Assembly: GCA_007280895.1 (NCBI GenBank)
Contig: QYQN01000151.1
Coordinates: 1-50,404 of the forward strand
DNA from: Methylococcaceae bacterium
GTDB lineage: Bacteria > Pseudomonadota > Gammaproteobacteria > Methylococcales > Methylomonadaceae
Length of the DNA: 50,404 bases
Direction: 5' to 3'
Shown: positions 28,944 to 38,433 of the stretch, piece after piece
Layout of the letters: each line of letters begins with the position of its first letter
Position numbering within the stretch: the stretch's first letter is position 1
Notes under the pieces: model-generated
What the model saw: only the letters and a program-made list of their open reading frames with translations
The model's database searches: none
What the model was told of the DNA's origin: nothing
Position numbers and translations under genes: made by a program

Positions 28944-29414
28944 ATGCAAATACATCTGATTTCAATAGGAAACCGAATGCCTCGCTGGGTGCAGGAAGGT
29001 TACGAAGAATATGCTAAACGTCTTCCCAAAGAATGCGAATTAGTCCTTAAAGAAGTGCCGGCCGGTAAGCGTGGCAAAAATAGTGATCTAACGCGAATCA
29101 TTAAAGAGGAAGGGGAGCGTATGATTGCCGCATTGCCTGTTGCGGCTCATGTGGTGAGTTTAGATATACCTGGTCGCGCATGGTCAACCCCTGATTTGGC
29201 CACGGCAATGCAGCATTGGCGCGAAGGTGGGCAGCCTGTGGCGTTATTAATTGGTGGGCCAGAAGGTTTGGCTGCGTCAGTAAAATCTCTTGCGCGCCAG
29301 TCCTGGAGTTTATCGCCCTTGACCTTTCCACACCCCTTAGTACGCATTGTTGTCGCTGAACAACTGTATCGTGCGTGGAGTTTACTTAATAACCATCCTT
29401 ATCATCGCTCATGA
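28944..29414 (+). CDS. rlmH: 23S rRNA pseudouridine-1915 N3-methyltransferase RlmH
   Basis: The protein is 156 residues from the ATG at 28944 (MQIHLISIGNRMPRWV), which matches the standard RlmH length. The track's start seven codons upstream gives a non-family extension. The SPOUT knot region has LLIGGPEGLA and the C-terminal HPLVRIVVAEQLYRAW. It methylates pseudouridine 1915 in helix 69 of 23S rRNA. Its stop overlaps the maf start by 4 bp (ATGA). It is divergent from the receiver gene, with 214 bp between them. Confidence 0.95.
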   Translation: MQIHLISIGNRMPRWVQEGYEEYAKRLPKECELVLKEVPAGKRGKNSDLTRIIKEEGERMIAALPVAAHVVSLDIPGRAWSTPDLATAMQHWREGGQPVALLIGGPEGLAASVKSLARQSWSLSPLTFPHPLVRIVVAEQLYRAWSLLNNHPYHRS

Positions 29415-29989
29415 CAGCTGCTATTATTTTGGCCTCGGCTTCACCTAGGCGTGTTGAATTACTGAAACAAATTCACCTTGCGTGCGAACGCCATCCCGTA
29501 TTTATTGATGAAACACCTCGCCAGAATGAACCACCAGAGCGCTATGTTAAACGCATGGCAGAAGAAAAATCAGCCGCTTGCGTAGCGCAGTTAGGCGAGG
29601 GTAGGCCTGTTCTTGCGGCCGACACCTGTGTGGTGATTGGGCAGCGTATTTTAGGTAAACCTGTTAATTATGCCAATGCGTATGAAATGTTAAGTCTGCT
29701 TTCAGGGCAAACGCATCAGGTTATGACCGCAGTCTCTTTGCGTGGACGACTGCATAGTATGGCGTTAAGTGTGACGCAGGTAACGTTTCGAGTCATTAAT
29801 GAAGCTGAAATTGATGCGTATTGGCGCACGGGTGAGCCACTTGATAAAGCTGGAAGTTATGCTATACAAGGGCAGGGAGCTATATTTGTGGCTTCACTTC
29901 AGGGCAGTTTTTCAGGGGTTGTGGGTTTGCCTTTATTTGAAACAGCTCAATTATTAGCTAAAGAAGGGATAAATACGCCGAATGAGTGA
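29411..29989 (+). CDS. maf: Maf-family dTTP/UTP pyrophosphatase (YhdE type)
   Basis: The 192 residues begin with ILASASPRRVELL, the nucleotide-binding motif of Maf proteins, followed by ADTCVVIGQ, LSGQTHQVMTAVSL and GEPLDKAGSYAIQGQGA, ending near VVGLPL. The last motifs match E. coli YhdE closely. The enzyme removes dTTP, UTP and related modified nucleotides from the pool. Overlaps with rlmH (4 bp) and rng (8 bp) show a tight operon. maf-rng-yhdP is also the E. coli order. Confidence 0.95.
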   Translation: MTAAIILASASPRRVELLKQIHLACERHPVFIDETPRQNEPPERYVKRMAEEKSAACVAQLGEGRPVLAADTCVVIGQRILGKPVNYANAYEMLSLLSGQTHQVMTAVSLRGRLHSMALSVTQVTFRVINEAEIDAYWRTGEPLDKAGSYAIQGQGAIFVASLQGSFSGVVGLPLFETAQLLAKEGINTPNE

Positions 29990-31436
29990 AGAAATCTTAA
30001 TTAATGTTACCCCACCTGAAACGCGGGTGGCCGTCATTGAAAATGGTGTGTTACAAGAGCTCATTATCGAGCGAACACGTGAATTAGGCTTAGTGGGCAA
30101 TATTTACAAAGGCGAGGTTTGTCGGGTGTTGCCTGGTATGCAAGCAGCCTTTGTTGATATTGGTCTTGAAAAGGCAGCGTTTCTGCATATTTCTGATTTA
30201 TGCAGCAAGGATTTAGAAAAAAAAGGCTCTGAAAATATTGAACATTATCTGCATGAAGGGCAATTATTAGTCGTGCAAGTGGTGAAAGATCCATTGGGTA
30301 GCAAAGGTGCACGTTTAACCACAGAAATAGCAATTCCTTCGCGGTATCAAGTGTTTATGCCTTATTCATCAAATTGTGGCGTGTCGCAGCGTATTGAATG
30401 TGAAGCAGAACGTCTGCGCTTACGAACCTGTTTAGATACTTTTCGTAAAGAGTATGAATGCGGTGGCTTTATTGCCAGAACCGCCGCCGAATGTGCTGAT
30501 GAAGCCGTGTTAATTACGGATATGAAGTTTTTATTAAAACTCTGGCAATCCATTGTCGAAAAAATTGGAAAAGCCAAAGCCAAAGAGTTTATCCATAAAG
30601 ATTTGCCCTTAAGTGTTAGAACCTTACGCGATTTATACAAAGAAGGCATTGATCGAGTACGGGTTGATTCGCGTGAGACGTATCATCGCTTAGTTGAATT
30701 TGCGCAAATTTTCGTTCCAGAAATTGTTTCTGTCATTGAACATTACAGTGGCGAATGCCCAGTATTTGATATTTACAGCGTTGAAGATGAAATCAGTAAG
30801 GCACTTGAACGCAAAGTTAAATTAAAATCTGGTGGGCATCTGGTGTTTGATCAAACTGAAGCGATGACCACGGTCGATGTCAATACCGGCGGTTATGTGG
30901 GCGGGCGTAATTTGGAAGAAACAATTTTTAAAACCAATTTAGAAGCCGCACAAACCATTGCCAGACAATTACGCCTACGCAATTTAGGCGGCATTATTAT
31001 TATTGATTTTATTGACATGACCAGTGAGGAGCATAAAACGCAGGTGTTGCAAGCCTTAGATAGGCATTTAATGAAGGATAGAGCAAAAACTAAAATCACC
31101 GAAGTATCAAGTTTAGGCTTGGTGGAGATGACTCGAAAACGCACTCGAGAAAGTTTGGAGCATATAATGTGTGAGCCGTGCAGTGCGTGTGGTGGGCGAG
31201 GCGTGTTAAAAACGGCCGAATCCATGTGTTTGGAAATATTCCGCGAAATTATCCGCGAAGTCAGATTGTATAAAGTGAGCACCTTAATGGTTCTGGCCTC
31301 TAACAGTGTGGTGGAAATGTTACTGGACGAAGAAGCGACAATGCTTGCAGAATTAGAAACATTTTTAGGTGTACACATTAAATTTAGGGCAGAAACTCAG
31401 TATAACCAAGAGCAATACGATGTGGTTTTGCTTTAA
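29982..31436 (+). CDS. rng: Ribonuclease G
   Basis: The 484 residues carry an N-terminal S1 domain (GNIYKGEVCRVLPGMQAAFVDIGL), RNase H-like and 5' sensor regions, and catalytic metal-binding Asp residues in TTVDVNTGGYVG and IIIDFIDM. The zinc-link is CEPCSACGGRG, which joins the dimer. RNase G matures the 5' end of 16S rRNA and degrades some mRNAs. Length equals the E. coli enzyme, without the long C-terminal scaffold of RNase E. It overlaps maf by 8 bp. Confidence 0.97.
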   Translation: MSEEILINVTPPETRVAVIENGVLQELIIERTRELGLVGNIYKGEVCRVLPGMQAAFVDIGLEKAAFLHISDLCSKDLEKKGSENIEHYLHEGQLLVVQVVKDPLGSKGARLTTEIAIPSRYQVFMPYSSNCGVSQRIECEAERLRLRTCLDTFRKEYECGGFIARTAAECADEAVLITDMKFLLKLWQSIVEKIGKAKAKEFIHKDLPLSVRTLRDLYKEGIDRVRVDSRETYHRLVEFAQIFVPEIVSVIEHYSGECPVFDIYSVEDEISKALERKVKLKSGGHLVFDQTEAMTTVDVNTGGYVGGRNLEETIFKTNLEAAQTIARQLRLRNLGGIIIIDFIDMTSEEHKTQVLQALDRHLMKDRAKTKITEVSSLGLVEMTRKRTRESLEHIMCEPCSACGGRGVLKTAESMCLEIFREIIREVRLYKVSTLMVLASNSVVEMLLDEEATMLAELETFLGVHIKFRAETQYNQEQYDVVLL

Positions 31437-31586
31437 ATAGTCATTGAGCAGACATTTTTTAACATGAGCGGAAGTGACGTCGCCTAACGTGCCTACGTTT
31501 GGCTGCCGCGCTTGTCACGCGCTAAAAATAACAAGCTAACACCTAAGTGTTCAGATGCTGACGCTACTACGGTCGATTTTATTATT

Positions 31587-34500
31587 ATGATTCATCACTT
31601 CACACGCGCAACACGCCATGTAATTTTTTGGTCGCTTATAGTTATTGCCTTAGGCATTACAGGTATTCGCTTAACCCTTATTGGCGTAGAGACCTTCAAA
31701 AGTGATTTAGCCACGCGCCTGGGCAAGGAATTGGGCGCTGTGATTGATATTGGCAGTTTAAGTGCACGGATGCGAAGGTTTAGTCCTGAATTGATTGTAA
31801 AAAATGTGCAGGTGCGCAGTACTGAGCACAGTGTTTCCTCAGCCATTAGCCTTAAAGAACTACGCCTTGGCATTAACTTGTCACAGTTAGTGATGAGTAA
31901 ACAGTTAGCCTCGTCAGCATGGATAAGCTTTGTTGGTGCACATTTTACCGTGCAACAAAATGCCCAAAAAAACTGGAAAATACGTGGCTTAGCCAGTGGT
32001 AAATCGCCACCCTTATGGCTTTTTGAAGTAGGTAAAATTGCTTTATTAGACAGTCATGTTGAGATCCAGTGGGGCGAAAAGGCAGTAACCCTCAAACAAG
32101 TGCCGAAGGTCAATCTTGTTGTAATTAATCAAGGTGATCAACATCAAATCAAGCTCTTAACTGAGCTTCCAGAAGGTTATGGCAAGCATCTAAGCATAGC
32201 GGCCGCATTTAAAGGTAATCCTTTGCTTAATCCAGGACAGTTGAGTGGACAGCTTTATGTGCAGGGTCAGCAGATGCAGGCTGAGCTGTTGCGGCTGTTA
32301 CCCGTCACTGCATTTCAGCAGTTAACGCAGGGCACGGGTGAGGTCAGCGTGTGGGCGCACTGGCAGGCAGCAGAAGTGGTCGCGGTAACTATGCAAACCC
32401 ATTGGCATGACTTAGCTTGGCAACCTTCAGCCAACACTCTACGCCCGCTTAATTCCTTAGGTACACAATGGCATTGGCAACGTCAGCCGCCGTCAACGGG
32501 TCAGGCAGGGTGGCACTGGCGAATGGTTATGCAGCGTTGCCTGTTCACTGTGCTAGATGCTCAGCAGCAGCGTATAAGCTTGCCCAATATTCGTTTTGTC
32601 ATGCAGGGCGGGGGCGCTGACTACGCAAAATTAGAGACCTTATCGTTAGCGTTACCCCAGTTAGATATGCAAGCGGTGACCGCACTGAGTCCGGTGTGGG
32701 CGGCGTTGTTACCGTTAGACCAGCAAGCCTGGGCAGGGTCGGAACTGAGTGGACAGTTAACTAATGTTGCCCTTAACGTGGATAAATTAAAAAAAACGCT
32801 ACAGCTCAAGGCAGATTTTGCTGGACTAACGCTTAAGGCTCTCCACTCCCAAGGCCTTGCTGTAGAAAACTGGACTGGGCATATTCAGGGCACCGAGCAG
32901 CAGGGGATATTACACTTAGCCAGTCACGACGCAACGGTGCTTGTGCCCACAGTATTTCGTCAGCCGTTACAAATAAAAGCCCTGCTTGGCACCGTTGAAT
33001 GGCAGCAAACAGCAACACAATGGCTCGTCACGAGCAAGCCCTTGCAACTTGATTTGCGTGGTGTGCAAACAGAAAATGCACTGCGTTTAGTGTGGCAAAA
33101 GAATGCAGAGCTGCCCTTTTTAGATTGGCGTATGCGTGTGCAAGCCGAGGACGTGAGTCAATTACAGTATTATTTTCCGCGTAATGTGATTAAGCCTATT
33201 GATCTTGAATGGTTAGATCGGGCTTTTGTGAACGGTAAAATCACTCAAGGCAACTTATCGTATTATGGGAAATTTGGCCAATTAGCCAATTTATCAGCCT
33301 ATTATTTACCCGAGCGTGCTGGTGTGACTACGTCACATCACCGTCCAGAACTTAGTCCAGAAGCGACCCGCCATGCCGTGTTGCAAGCCATCGAACAGCC
33401 AGAGGGCGCAGTCTTTGAAGCACTGTTACAAGTGCGAGATTTAGAATTAGATTATGCCCCACAGTGGCCGCATCTTACCGATATCGAAGGCGAGGTGTTG
33501 TTTTTGCAAGGGCGCATGGAAGTGGCGGCAACACAAGGCCATAGTTATCAGTTAAACGCGCATCACACCACAGTCATTAACGAAGCCTTAGGCAAAAGTC
33601 CCCGTTTATTAGTGCAAGGAAAAATTGATGGAAGCATTGCTGATGCACTGCTTTTTCTGCATGCAACACCTTTAAATGCCAGTATTGGTGGAGTGATTGA
33701 GGCGTTAATCCCACACGGTAATACACAAGTAAACGTAGCGTTAAGTTTGCCGCTGGCAAAAGGACTCAAGCCTAAGGTTGACGGTAGCGCAACGTTAGAA
33801 AATGCTGATATTATGATTAAAGCGATTGATTTACCGATTAAAAAAGTAACAGGCTTACTTAAATTTACCGAGCAGGGTATTTTTAGTGAACCCATACAGG
33901 CGAATGTATTTAAGCATCCAACGCAGATTACTATTAACAATAAACCCAGTTTGACTGAAGTAAATATGGCTGGCGAGGTGGAGCCGCAGCGTATTAGCCA
34001 GCATTTTGGGTTGCCAGAAGTCAGTTTTGCCAAAGGTGTGCTGCACTATGATTTACGTTTAGTGTTACCAGAAACGTCAATACCGTCTGCGCCAGACACG
34101 CCAAGGCTTGCTGTACAGATAGCCAGTGATTTAACGGGCGTAGCCTTACAATTACCCAATGGTTTAGGTAAAACAGCAACCGAAGCTACGCCCTTAATGC
34201 TGCGTTTTGATTTAACCGACACCCATTTATTGCCCATTGAGGTCAGTTACAAACAGCGTTTTAATGCGCATATTCGTTACAATACGGCAACGCATCAGCT
34301 TGATTCTGGACATATTCTCATTGGTAAAGGCGAGGCAAAGCGAGATGTCTTAACGGGCATTACCCTTGAACTCCGTCAGGATTACTTAAACTTAAAAGAG
34401 TGGTTAATGTGGCCGCATTCAGAGGGCAACAATACCGCACTTAGCTTTAATGAAATACACATTAACAGCCCACAGGCCTCGTGGGGAAAGGCACACTTAG

Positions 34501-35585
34501 GGGCGCTTGATATTCGTTTATTACCTTCTGCTAAGGTCTGGGCAGGACGTATTGAAAGCCACTTTGCCCGGGGTACGATTCATATTCCCGTGCCCCAAGA
34601 ACGGATTACCTTAAATTTAGATTTTTTAGATTTTTCGATTCTAAAAAACCTCGCTTTAGCTGATGAAACCGCGTCGGCCAGTGTGCTCACTGAGAGCCAT
34701 GACCAACCAACTTTACCCGAACAGTGGCCGTTATTAAGCCTGACTAGCCAACAAACGGTTTGGGATAAGGTTGATTTGGGTGTGTTAACCATTCAGACGC
34801 AGCGAATTCCTCAAGGGCTGCAACTATCCCGTTTTGAATTAACTGGCTTAGTAGAAAAACTTACTTTATCAGGTCGTTGGCAACAGCATCAAGACGCTAC
34901 AAAAACAGCGCTACAAGGACATTTAAGCTTGTTAAATGCCGGTTCATTATTTAGTCAATTAAAATTAACCGATGATTTTGTGGAAACCAGTGGGAAAATT
35001 GATTTTTCCTTGCATTGGCCTGCTGCACCGCATCAATTTTCATTGGCGGCACTGCAAGGTGAAGTAGCGTTACGTTTTAACGAAGGTCGTATTTTGAGTA
35101 TCGAACCAGGTCTGGGACGGGCGTTAGGTATGTTAGCCATGGCGCAATGGTTGAAACGCTTGCAACTGGATTTTCGTGATGTCTATCAACAAGGCTTAAC
35201 ATTTAATTCTATCCAAGGTGATTTTATGTTGTCAGAGGGTAAGGCGAGCAGTCAAAATTTAGTGATAGATGCGATACCTGCCAACATAAGTTTACAAGGC
35301 GATATTAATTTAGTAACTAAAACCTTAGAGCAACGCGTACACGTTGCGCCTAAAGGTGCAGATGCGTTACCCATTGCCGGACCAATTATGGACAAGTTAA
35401 CCACCGTCATTGCGTCGACGTTAACGGGGGAGGCGCAAAATGATTTTTTATTGGGAACGCACTACCGATTATTTGGTAACTGGCACGCTGTGCAAGTGCA
35501 ATCAGTGCATGAAAATGAAGGTTTAATACCAAAATTAGGGACGCAAATGAACGCTTTTCCGTGGTTGCTTGCGCCGCAGAAATAA
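31587..35585 (+). CDS. yhdP: YhdP-family large AsmA-like protein
   Basis: The ORF encodes up to 1357 residues. I prefer the ATG at 31587 (MIHHFTRATRHVIFW, 1332 residues), which places a single membrane anchor (FWSLIVIALGITGIRLTLIG) at the N-terminus. The upstream TTG start at 31512 is possible, as neither has a good ribosome binding site. The rest is repetitive beta-strand-rich sequence of the DUF3971/AsmA kind, and the end (EGRILSIEPGLGRALGMLAMAQ, later VAPKGADALPIAGPI) matches the conserved YhdP C-terminus. YhdP spans the periplasm and moves phospholipids towards the outer membrane. It follows rng by 150 bp. Confidence 0.93.
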   Translation: MIHHFTRATRHVIFWSLIVIALGITGIRLTLIGVETFKSDLATRLGKELGAVIDIGSLSARMRRFSPELIVKNVQVRSTEHSVSSAISLKELRLGINLSQLVMSKQLASSAWISFVGAHFTVQQNAQKNWKIRGLASGKSPPLWLFEVGKIALLDSHVEIQWGEKAVTLKQVPKVNLVVINQGDQHQIKLLTELPEGYGKHLSIAAAFKGNPLLNPGQLSGQLYVQGQQMQAELLRLLPVTAFQQLTQGTGEVSVWAHWQAAEVVAVTMQTHWHDLAWQPSANTLRPLNSLGTQWHWQRQPPSTGQAGWHWRMVMQRCLFTVLDAQQQRISLPNIRFVMQGGGADYAKLETLSLALPQLDMQAVTALSPVWAALLPLDQQAWAGSELSGQLTNVALNVDKLKKTLQLKADFAGLTLKALHSQGLAVENWTGHIQGTEQQGILHLASHDATVLVPTVFRQPLQIKALLGTVEWQQTATQWLVTSKPLQLDLRGVQTENALRLVWQKNAELPFLDWRMRVQAEDVSQLQYYFPRNVIKPIDLEWLDRAFVNGKITQGNLSYYGKFGQLANLSAYYLPERAGVTTSHHRPELSPEATRHAVLQAIEQPEGAVFEALLQVRDLELDYAPQWPHLTDIEGEVLFLQGRMEVAATQGHSYQLNAHHTTVINEALGKSPRLLVQGKIDGSIADALLFLHATPLNASIGGVIEALIPHGNTQVNVALSLPLAKGLKPKVDGSATLENADIMIKAIDLPIKKVTGLLKFTEQGIFSEPIQANVFKHPTQITINNKPSLTEVNMAGEVEPQRISQHFGLPEVSFAKGVLHYDLRLVLPETSIPSAPDTPRLAVQIASDLTGVALQLPNGLGKTATEATPLMLRFDLTDTHLLPIEVSYKQRFNAHIRYNTATHQLDSGHILIGKGEAKRDVLTGITLELRQDYLNLKEWLMWPHSEGNNTALSFNEIHINSPQASWGKAHLGALDIRLLPSAKVWAGRIESHFARGTIHIPVPQERITLNLDFLDFSILKNLALADETASASVLTESHDQPTLPEQWPLLSLTSQQTVWDKVDLGVLTIQTQRIPQGLQLSRFELTGLVEKLTLSGRWQQHQDATKTALQGHLSLLNAGSLFSQLKLTDDFVETSGKIDFSLHWPAAPHQFSLAALQGEVALRFNEGRILSIEPGLGRALGMLAMAQWLKRLQLDFRDVYQQGLTFNSIQGDFMLSEGKASSQNLVIDAIPANISLQGDINLVTKTLEQRVHVAPKGADALPIAGPIMDKLTTVIASTLTGEAQNDFLLGTHYRLFGNWHAVQVQSVHENEGLIPKLGTQMNAFPWLLAPQK

Positions 35586-35757
35586 CACCGCTAAGTCATC
35601 GAGGTCAAGTTTTTTACCCAAGTGGAAGCGATGGATAGATAGATAGTATGTTTAATGTTGGAGTTAGGTAGGGTCAGTTGTTTAAATTCGTAAGGGTGAT
35701 AATGCACTACGCGTCATTATCTATTAAATGGGCTAATAATTAATGTTGGAGAGTGTT

Positions 35758-37566
35758 GTGTTAAATAATATGAAAATTAGTATAAAACTGTTGCTGTTGA
35801 TGGGCTTAATGGCACTACTTTTAATTGGTATAGGTGTTTCTGGGCTGATGAGTATGGCAGTGAGTAACGCTAGTTTGGAAACTGTGTATTCAGATCGAGT
35901 GGTACCGTTACGTGATTTAAAAATAATAGCTGATATGTATGCCGTTAATATTGTTGATACGTCTCATAAAGTACGTAATGGTAATTTAACGTGGGCTGAA
36001 GCACGAACCGCCGTTGATGATGCAGAACAAACCATTGCACAAAAGTGGCAGGCCTATACCTCTACAAGTATGACCTCAGCAGAGCAAAAAATTATTGAAG
36101 AAATTGAACCCATGATGAAATCAAATCAAGTTTATCTTAATCAATTAAAAACAATTTTGCAGCACGAAAATAAAGATGAAATAAGCAGCTTTACTATTAA
36201 CCAACTGTATCAAGTTATTGATCCCATTGGGGCTAAATTTGCTGAATTAATCAATATTCAGATTGCTGCGGCAAAACAGGAATACGACATCGCCACCGAG
36301 CGTTACCAAACTACCAGAATGTGGCGTATCGCCATTATTAGCTTGGGTTTGCTGTTTGGCTTTATCTTAGCGTATTGGATTATTCGTTCGGTTACGCAGC
36401 CAATCAAACTCATGCAAACTGTCTTAGCTGAGATAGAGCGTACCGGTGATTTTTCCAAGCAAGTTGCATATCAATCGACTGATGAAGTGGGACAAACTGC
36501 GCTTGCCTTTAATAGCATGATGACCACGTTGCAGCATGTGTTAGAAGATACCAATAAAGTAATGAATGCCATGAAGCAAGGAGACTTTAGTCAGCGTATA
36601 AACGTGCAGGCGACGGGCGATTTAGCGCTCTTGAAAGATACTGTAGATAAAGTAATGCAAGGCACACAAAATATGTTGGATGATATTGGGCATGTTATGT
36701 CTAATGTTGCCATGGGCGATTTAACTCAACGTGTCCACACCGAAGGGTATGGTGATTTATTACGATTAAAAGATAATATTAATAAATCCTTAGAGTCCTT
36801 GAGCAACTCAATGCAAACGATTAACGTAAACACCCGTCAAGTGGCAGCGGCGGCAAGTGAATCCAGTGCGGCGATTGGACAAATCAGCGATGGTGCGCAA
36901 AATCAAATGCACGCGATTAATCAGGTGGCGAGTGCGGTCAGACAAACTGCGTCATCGGTGTCAGACGTGGCAAGTAATACTGAGGCGGCAAGTAAAAAAT
37001 CTCAAGAATCCGTGGCGATTGTTCGTAATGGCAAAATTAAAATGGAGCACATGGTTGATGTCGTCAATAAACTTGCAGCAAATTCAGAAAAAATTAATAA
37101 GATCACTGAGGTAATTGAAAAAATTGCCAATAAAACCAATCTATTAAGTTTAAATGCCGCCATTGAAGCCGCACGTGCAGGTGAGCATGGCAAAGGTTTT
37201 GCTGTCGTTGCAGAGGAAGTGGGTAAATTAGCAGCAAACAGCGCTGAAAGTACCCAAGAAATCGCCTTATTGGTGCAGCAAGCGGTAAGTGAAACCAATC
37301 GTGCGGTGGCTACGGTGCAAGAAGTGAGTAATGACATGAGCCTTATTGAAGCAGGCTCAGTGCAAGCAGATGCCATGTTGCAACGGATTTCAGCTGCCTT
37401 AGAAGAGCAAAGTGCGGCGGTTCATGAAATAAACGCCAACGTAGCCAATCTAAATAAAATTGCTGAAAACAATGCGACGGCCTCTGAAGAAATTACCGCC
37501 ACTGTTGTGGATTTATCACGTATTGCAGATAACACGCGTCGTGAAGTAGAGCGTTTTAAAATCTAA
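35758..37566 (+). CDS. Methyl-accepting chemotaxis protein, periplasmic four-helix sensor
   Basis: I start at the GTG at 35758, six bases after GGAG. The track ATG at 35743 overlaps that site. The protein is about 602 residues. TM1 lies near 10-28, followed by a four-helix-bundle sensor of about 160 residues ([23 protein letters not shown]), then TM2 ([19 protein letters not shown]). HAMP and two further HAMP-like units follow ([26 protein letters not shown]). The signalling hairpin tip has [20 protein letters not shown]. There is no C-terminal CheR-docking pentapeptide. The last 200 residues are nearly the same as those of the MCP at 38.4 kb, which suggests duplication. Confidence 0.93.
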   Translation: MLNNMKISIKLLLLMGLMALLLIGIGVSGLMSMAVSNASLETVYSDRVVPLRDLKIIADMYAVNIVDTSHKVRNGNLTWAEARTAVDDAEQTIAQKWQAYTSTSMTSAEQKIIEEIEPMMKSNQVYLNQLKTILQHENKDEISSFTINQLYQVIDPIGAKFAELINIQIAAAKQEYDIATERYQTTRMWRIAIISLGLLFGFILAYWIIRSVTQPIKLMQTVLAEIERTGDFSKQVAYQSTDEVGQTALAFNSMMTTLQHVLEDTNKVMNAMKQGDFSQRINVQATGDLALLKDTVDKVMQGTQNMLDDIGHVMSNVAMGDLTQRVHTEGYGDLLRLKDNINKSLESLSNSMQTINVNTRQVAAAASESSAAIGQISDGAQNQMHAINQVASAVRQTASSVSDVASNTEAASKKSQESVAIVRNGKIKMEHMVDVVNKLAANSEKINKITEVIEKIANKTNLLSLNAAIEAARAGEHGKGFAVVAEEVGKLAANSAESTQEIALLVQQAVSETNRAVATVQEVSNDMSLIEAGSVQADAMLQRISAALEEQSAAVHEINANVANLNKIAENNATASEEITATVVDLSRIADNTRREVERFKI

Positions 37567-37594
37567 ACGCGCTAGGATTGCTGCGTTATGGTAG

Positions 37595-37635
37595 CGAGTG
37601 ACGTCAGCCATGATAATCGTGATTGACGGCACTCG
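37595..37635. repeat. 12-bp inverted repeat in the intergenic region after the MCP gene
   Basis: CGAGTGACGTCA pairs with TGACGGCACTCG at 11 of 12 positions across a 17-nt loop. No T-run follows, so termination is uncertain. The rest of 37567-37870, about 300 bp, shows no gene. Confidence 0.5.
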
Positions 37636-37870
37636 CCTTGTCCGTAACCTCTTTTAATTTAAGAGGTCGAATGTGGTAACAACACGTCACATTGAGTTTC
37701 TGCCTGAGAAAATGAAATTAAACATTTAAATCAATAAAATAACCATTTATTATGTGAGGTTGAGAGCGGGGGTGACGATGACGATGACAGGTATCTTTAC
37801 CTTGGCGTTATTCGTGTATTAATCGAGTTCTCATAAATGTTTTTAATTAAATCAAAGGGAAGGTATTTAC

Positions 37871-37975
37871 ATGCAAAGTAGTCAAGTAATAGTGATTGCA
37901 GAGGAATCATTTTTAGTAAGCAATGCTGACGTAGCACTGGCTACTTATTTAGTATTTAATGGAGATAAGCGATGA
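37871..37975 (+). CDS. 34-residue micro-ORF translationally coupled to the PAS gene
   Basis: This frame is too short for the ORF track. ATG at 37871 is preceded by AAGGGAAGG, 7 nt away, one of the best ribosome binding sites in the window. The peptide (MQSSQVIVIAEESFL, then [19 protein letters not shown]) has no obvious membrane segment. Its TGA overlaps the ATG of the PAS gene as ATGA. The sequence resembles no family I know. It could be a leader peptide that sets translation of the PAS gene or a small structural partner. The strong site plus stop/start overlap make chance less likely. Confidence 0.55.
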   Translation: MQSSQVIVIAEESFLVSNADVALATYLVFNGDKR

Positions 37976-38433
37976 GAGTTAATTTACCGGTAACGCAAGT
38001 AGAGCAATTTTTTGCCAGTAATGAAATTTTAGTATCAGAAACTGATCCTAGCAGCCTCATCAAAACAGCCAATGCGGCATTTTGTAAAATAGCAGGTTTT
38101 GCCGAAGAGGAGTTAGTTGGTAAAACTCATAATGTGGTACGTCATCCTGATATGCCCATAGAGGCGTTTGCAGATATGTGGCGCACTATTAAAGCCGGTA
38201 AGCAATGGTACGGTATGGTAAAAAATCGCTGTGAAAATGGTGATCATTATTGGGTAAAGGCGACGGTTACCCCCGTTTATGAGGGCGCAAATTTATTAGG
38301 CTACCGTTCGGTGCGTAAACAGCCCATGCGAGATGAAGTAATGGCGGCAGAGCGTCTGTATCAGCGTGTCAAAAATGGTGAAAAAATTACCTTAGATACA
38401 TTAGCGGAGCGTCGCAAGCGGCTGGCATGTTAG
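37972..38433 (+). CDS. Aer-type PAS sensor protein (first half of a split receptor)
   Basis: The 153 residues begin [11 protein letters not shown] and run [44 protein letters not shown], the hallmark of the FAD-binding PAS domain of Aer. The F1 region and [14 protein letters not shown] follow. In Aer, PAS, HAMP and signalling domains form one polypeptide that reports redox state. Here the ORF ends at RRKRLAC with TAG overlapping the ATG of the next gene by 7 bp. GGAG lies 8 nt before the start. The PAS protein alone has no membrane segment and would signal only by contact with the following MCP. Confidence 0.88.
   Translation: MRVNLPVTQVEQFFASNEILVSETDPSSLIKTANAAFCKIAGFAEEELVGKTHNVVRHPDMPIEAFADMWRTIKAGKQWYGMVKNRCENGDHYWVKATVTPVYEGANLLGYRSVRKQPMRDEVMAAERLYQRVKNGEKITLDTLAERRKRLAC

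Noticed and set aside
30893-31378. 161-codon minus-strand ORF opposite rng
   Set aside because: Antisense shadow of the conserved RNase G catalytic region, with no ribosome binding site or family.
31512-31586. Upstream TTG start of yhdP
   Set aside because: The 25 extra residues (SRAKNNKLTPKCSDADATT) do not resemble a YhdP N-terminus and there is no ribosome binding site. The ATG at 31587 places the membrane anchor normally. The choice remains uncertain.
33563-34033. 156-codon minus-strand ORF opposite yhdP
   Set aside because: Antisense shadow of yhdP. No recognised motif or start signal.
37002-37376. 124-codon minus-strand ORF opposite the first MCP
   Set aside because: Antisense shadow of the highly conserved signalling hairpin. 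A matching shadow occurs opposite the second MCP (39266-39508), which confirms the pattern.
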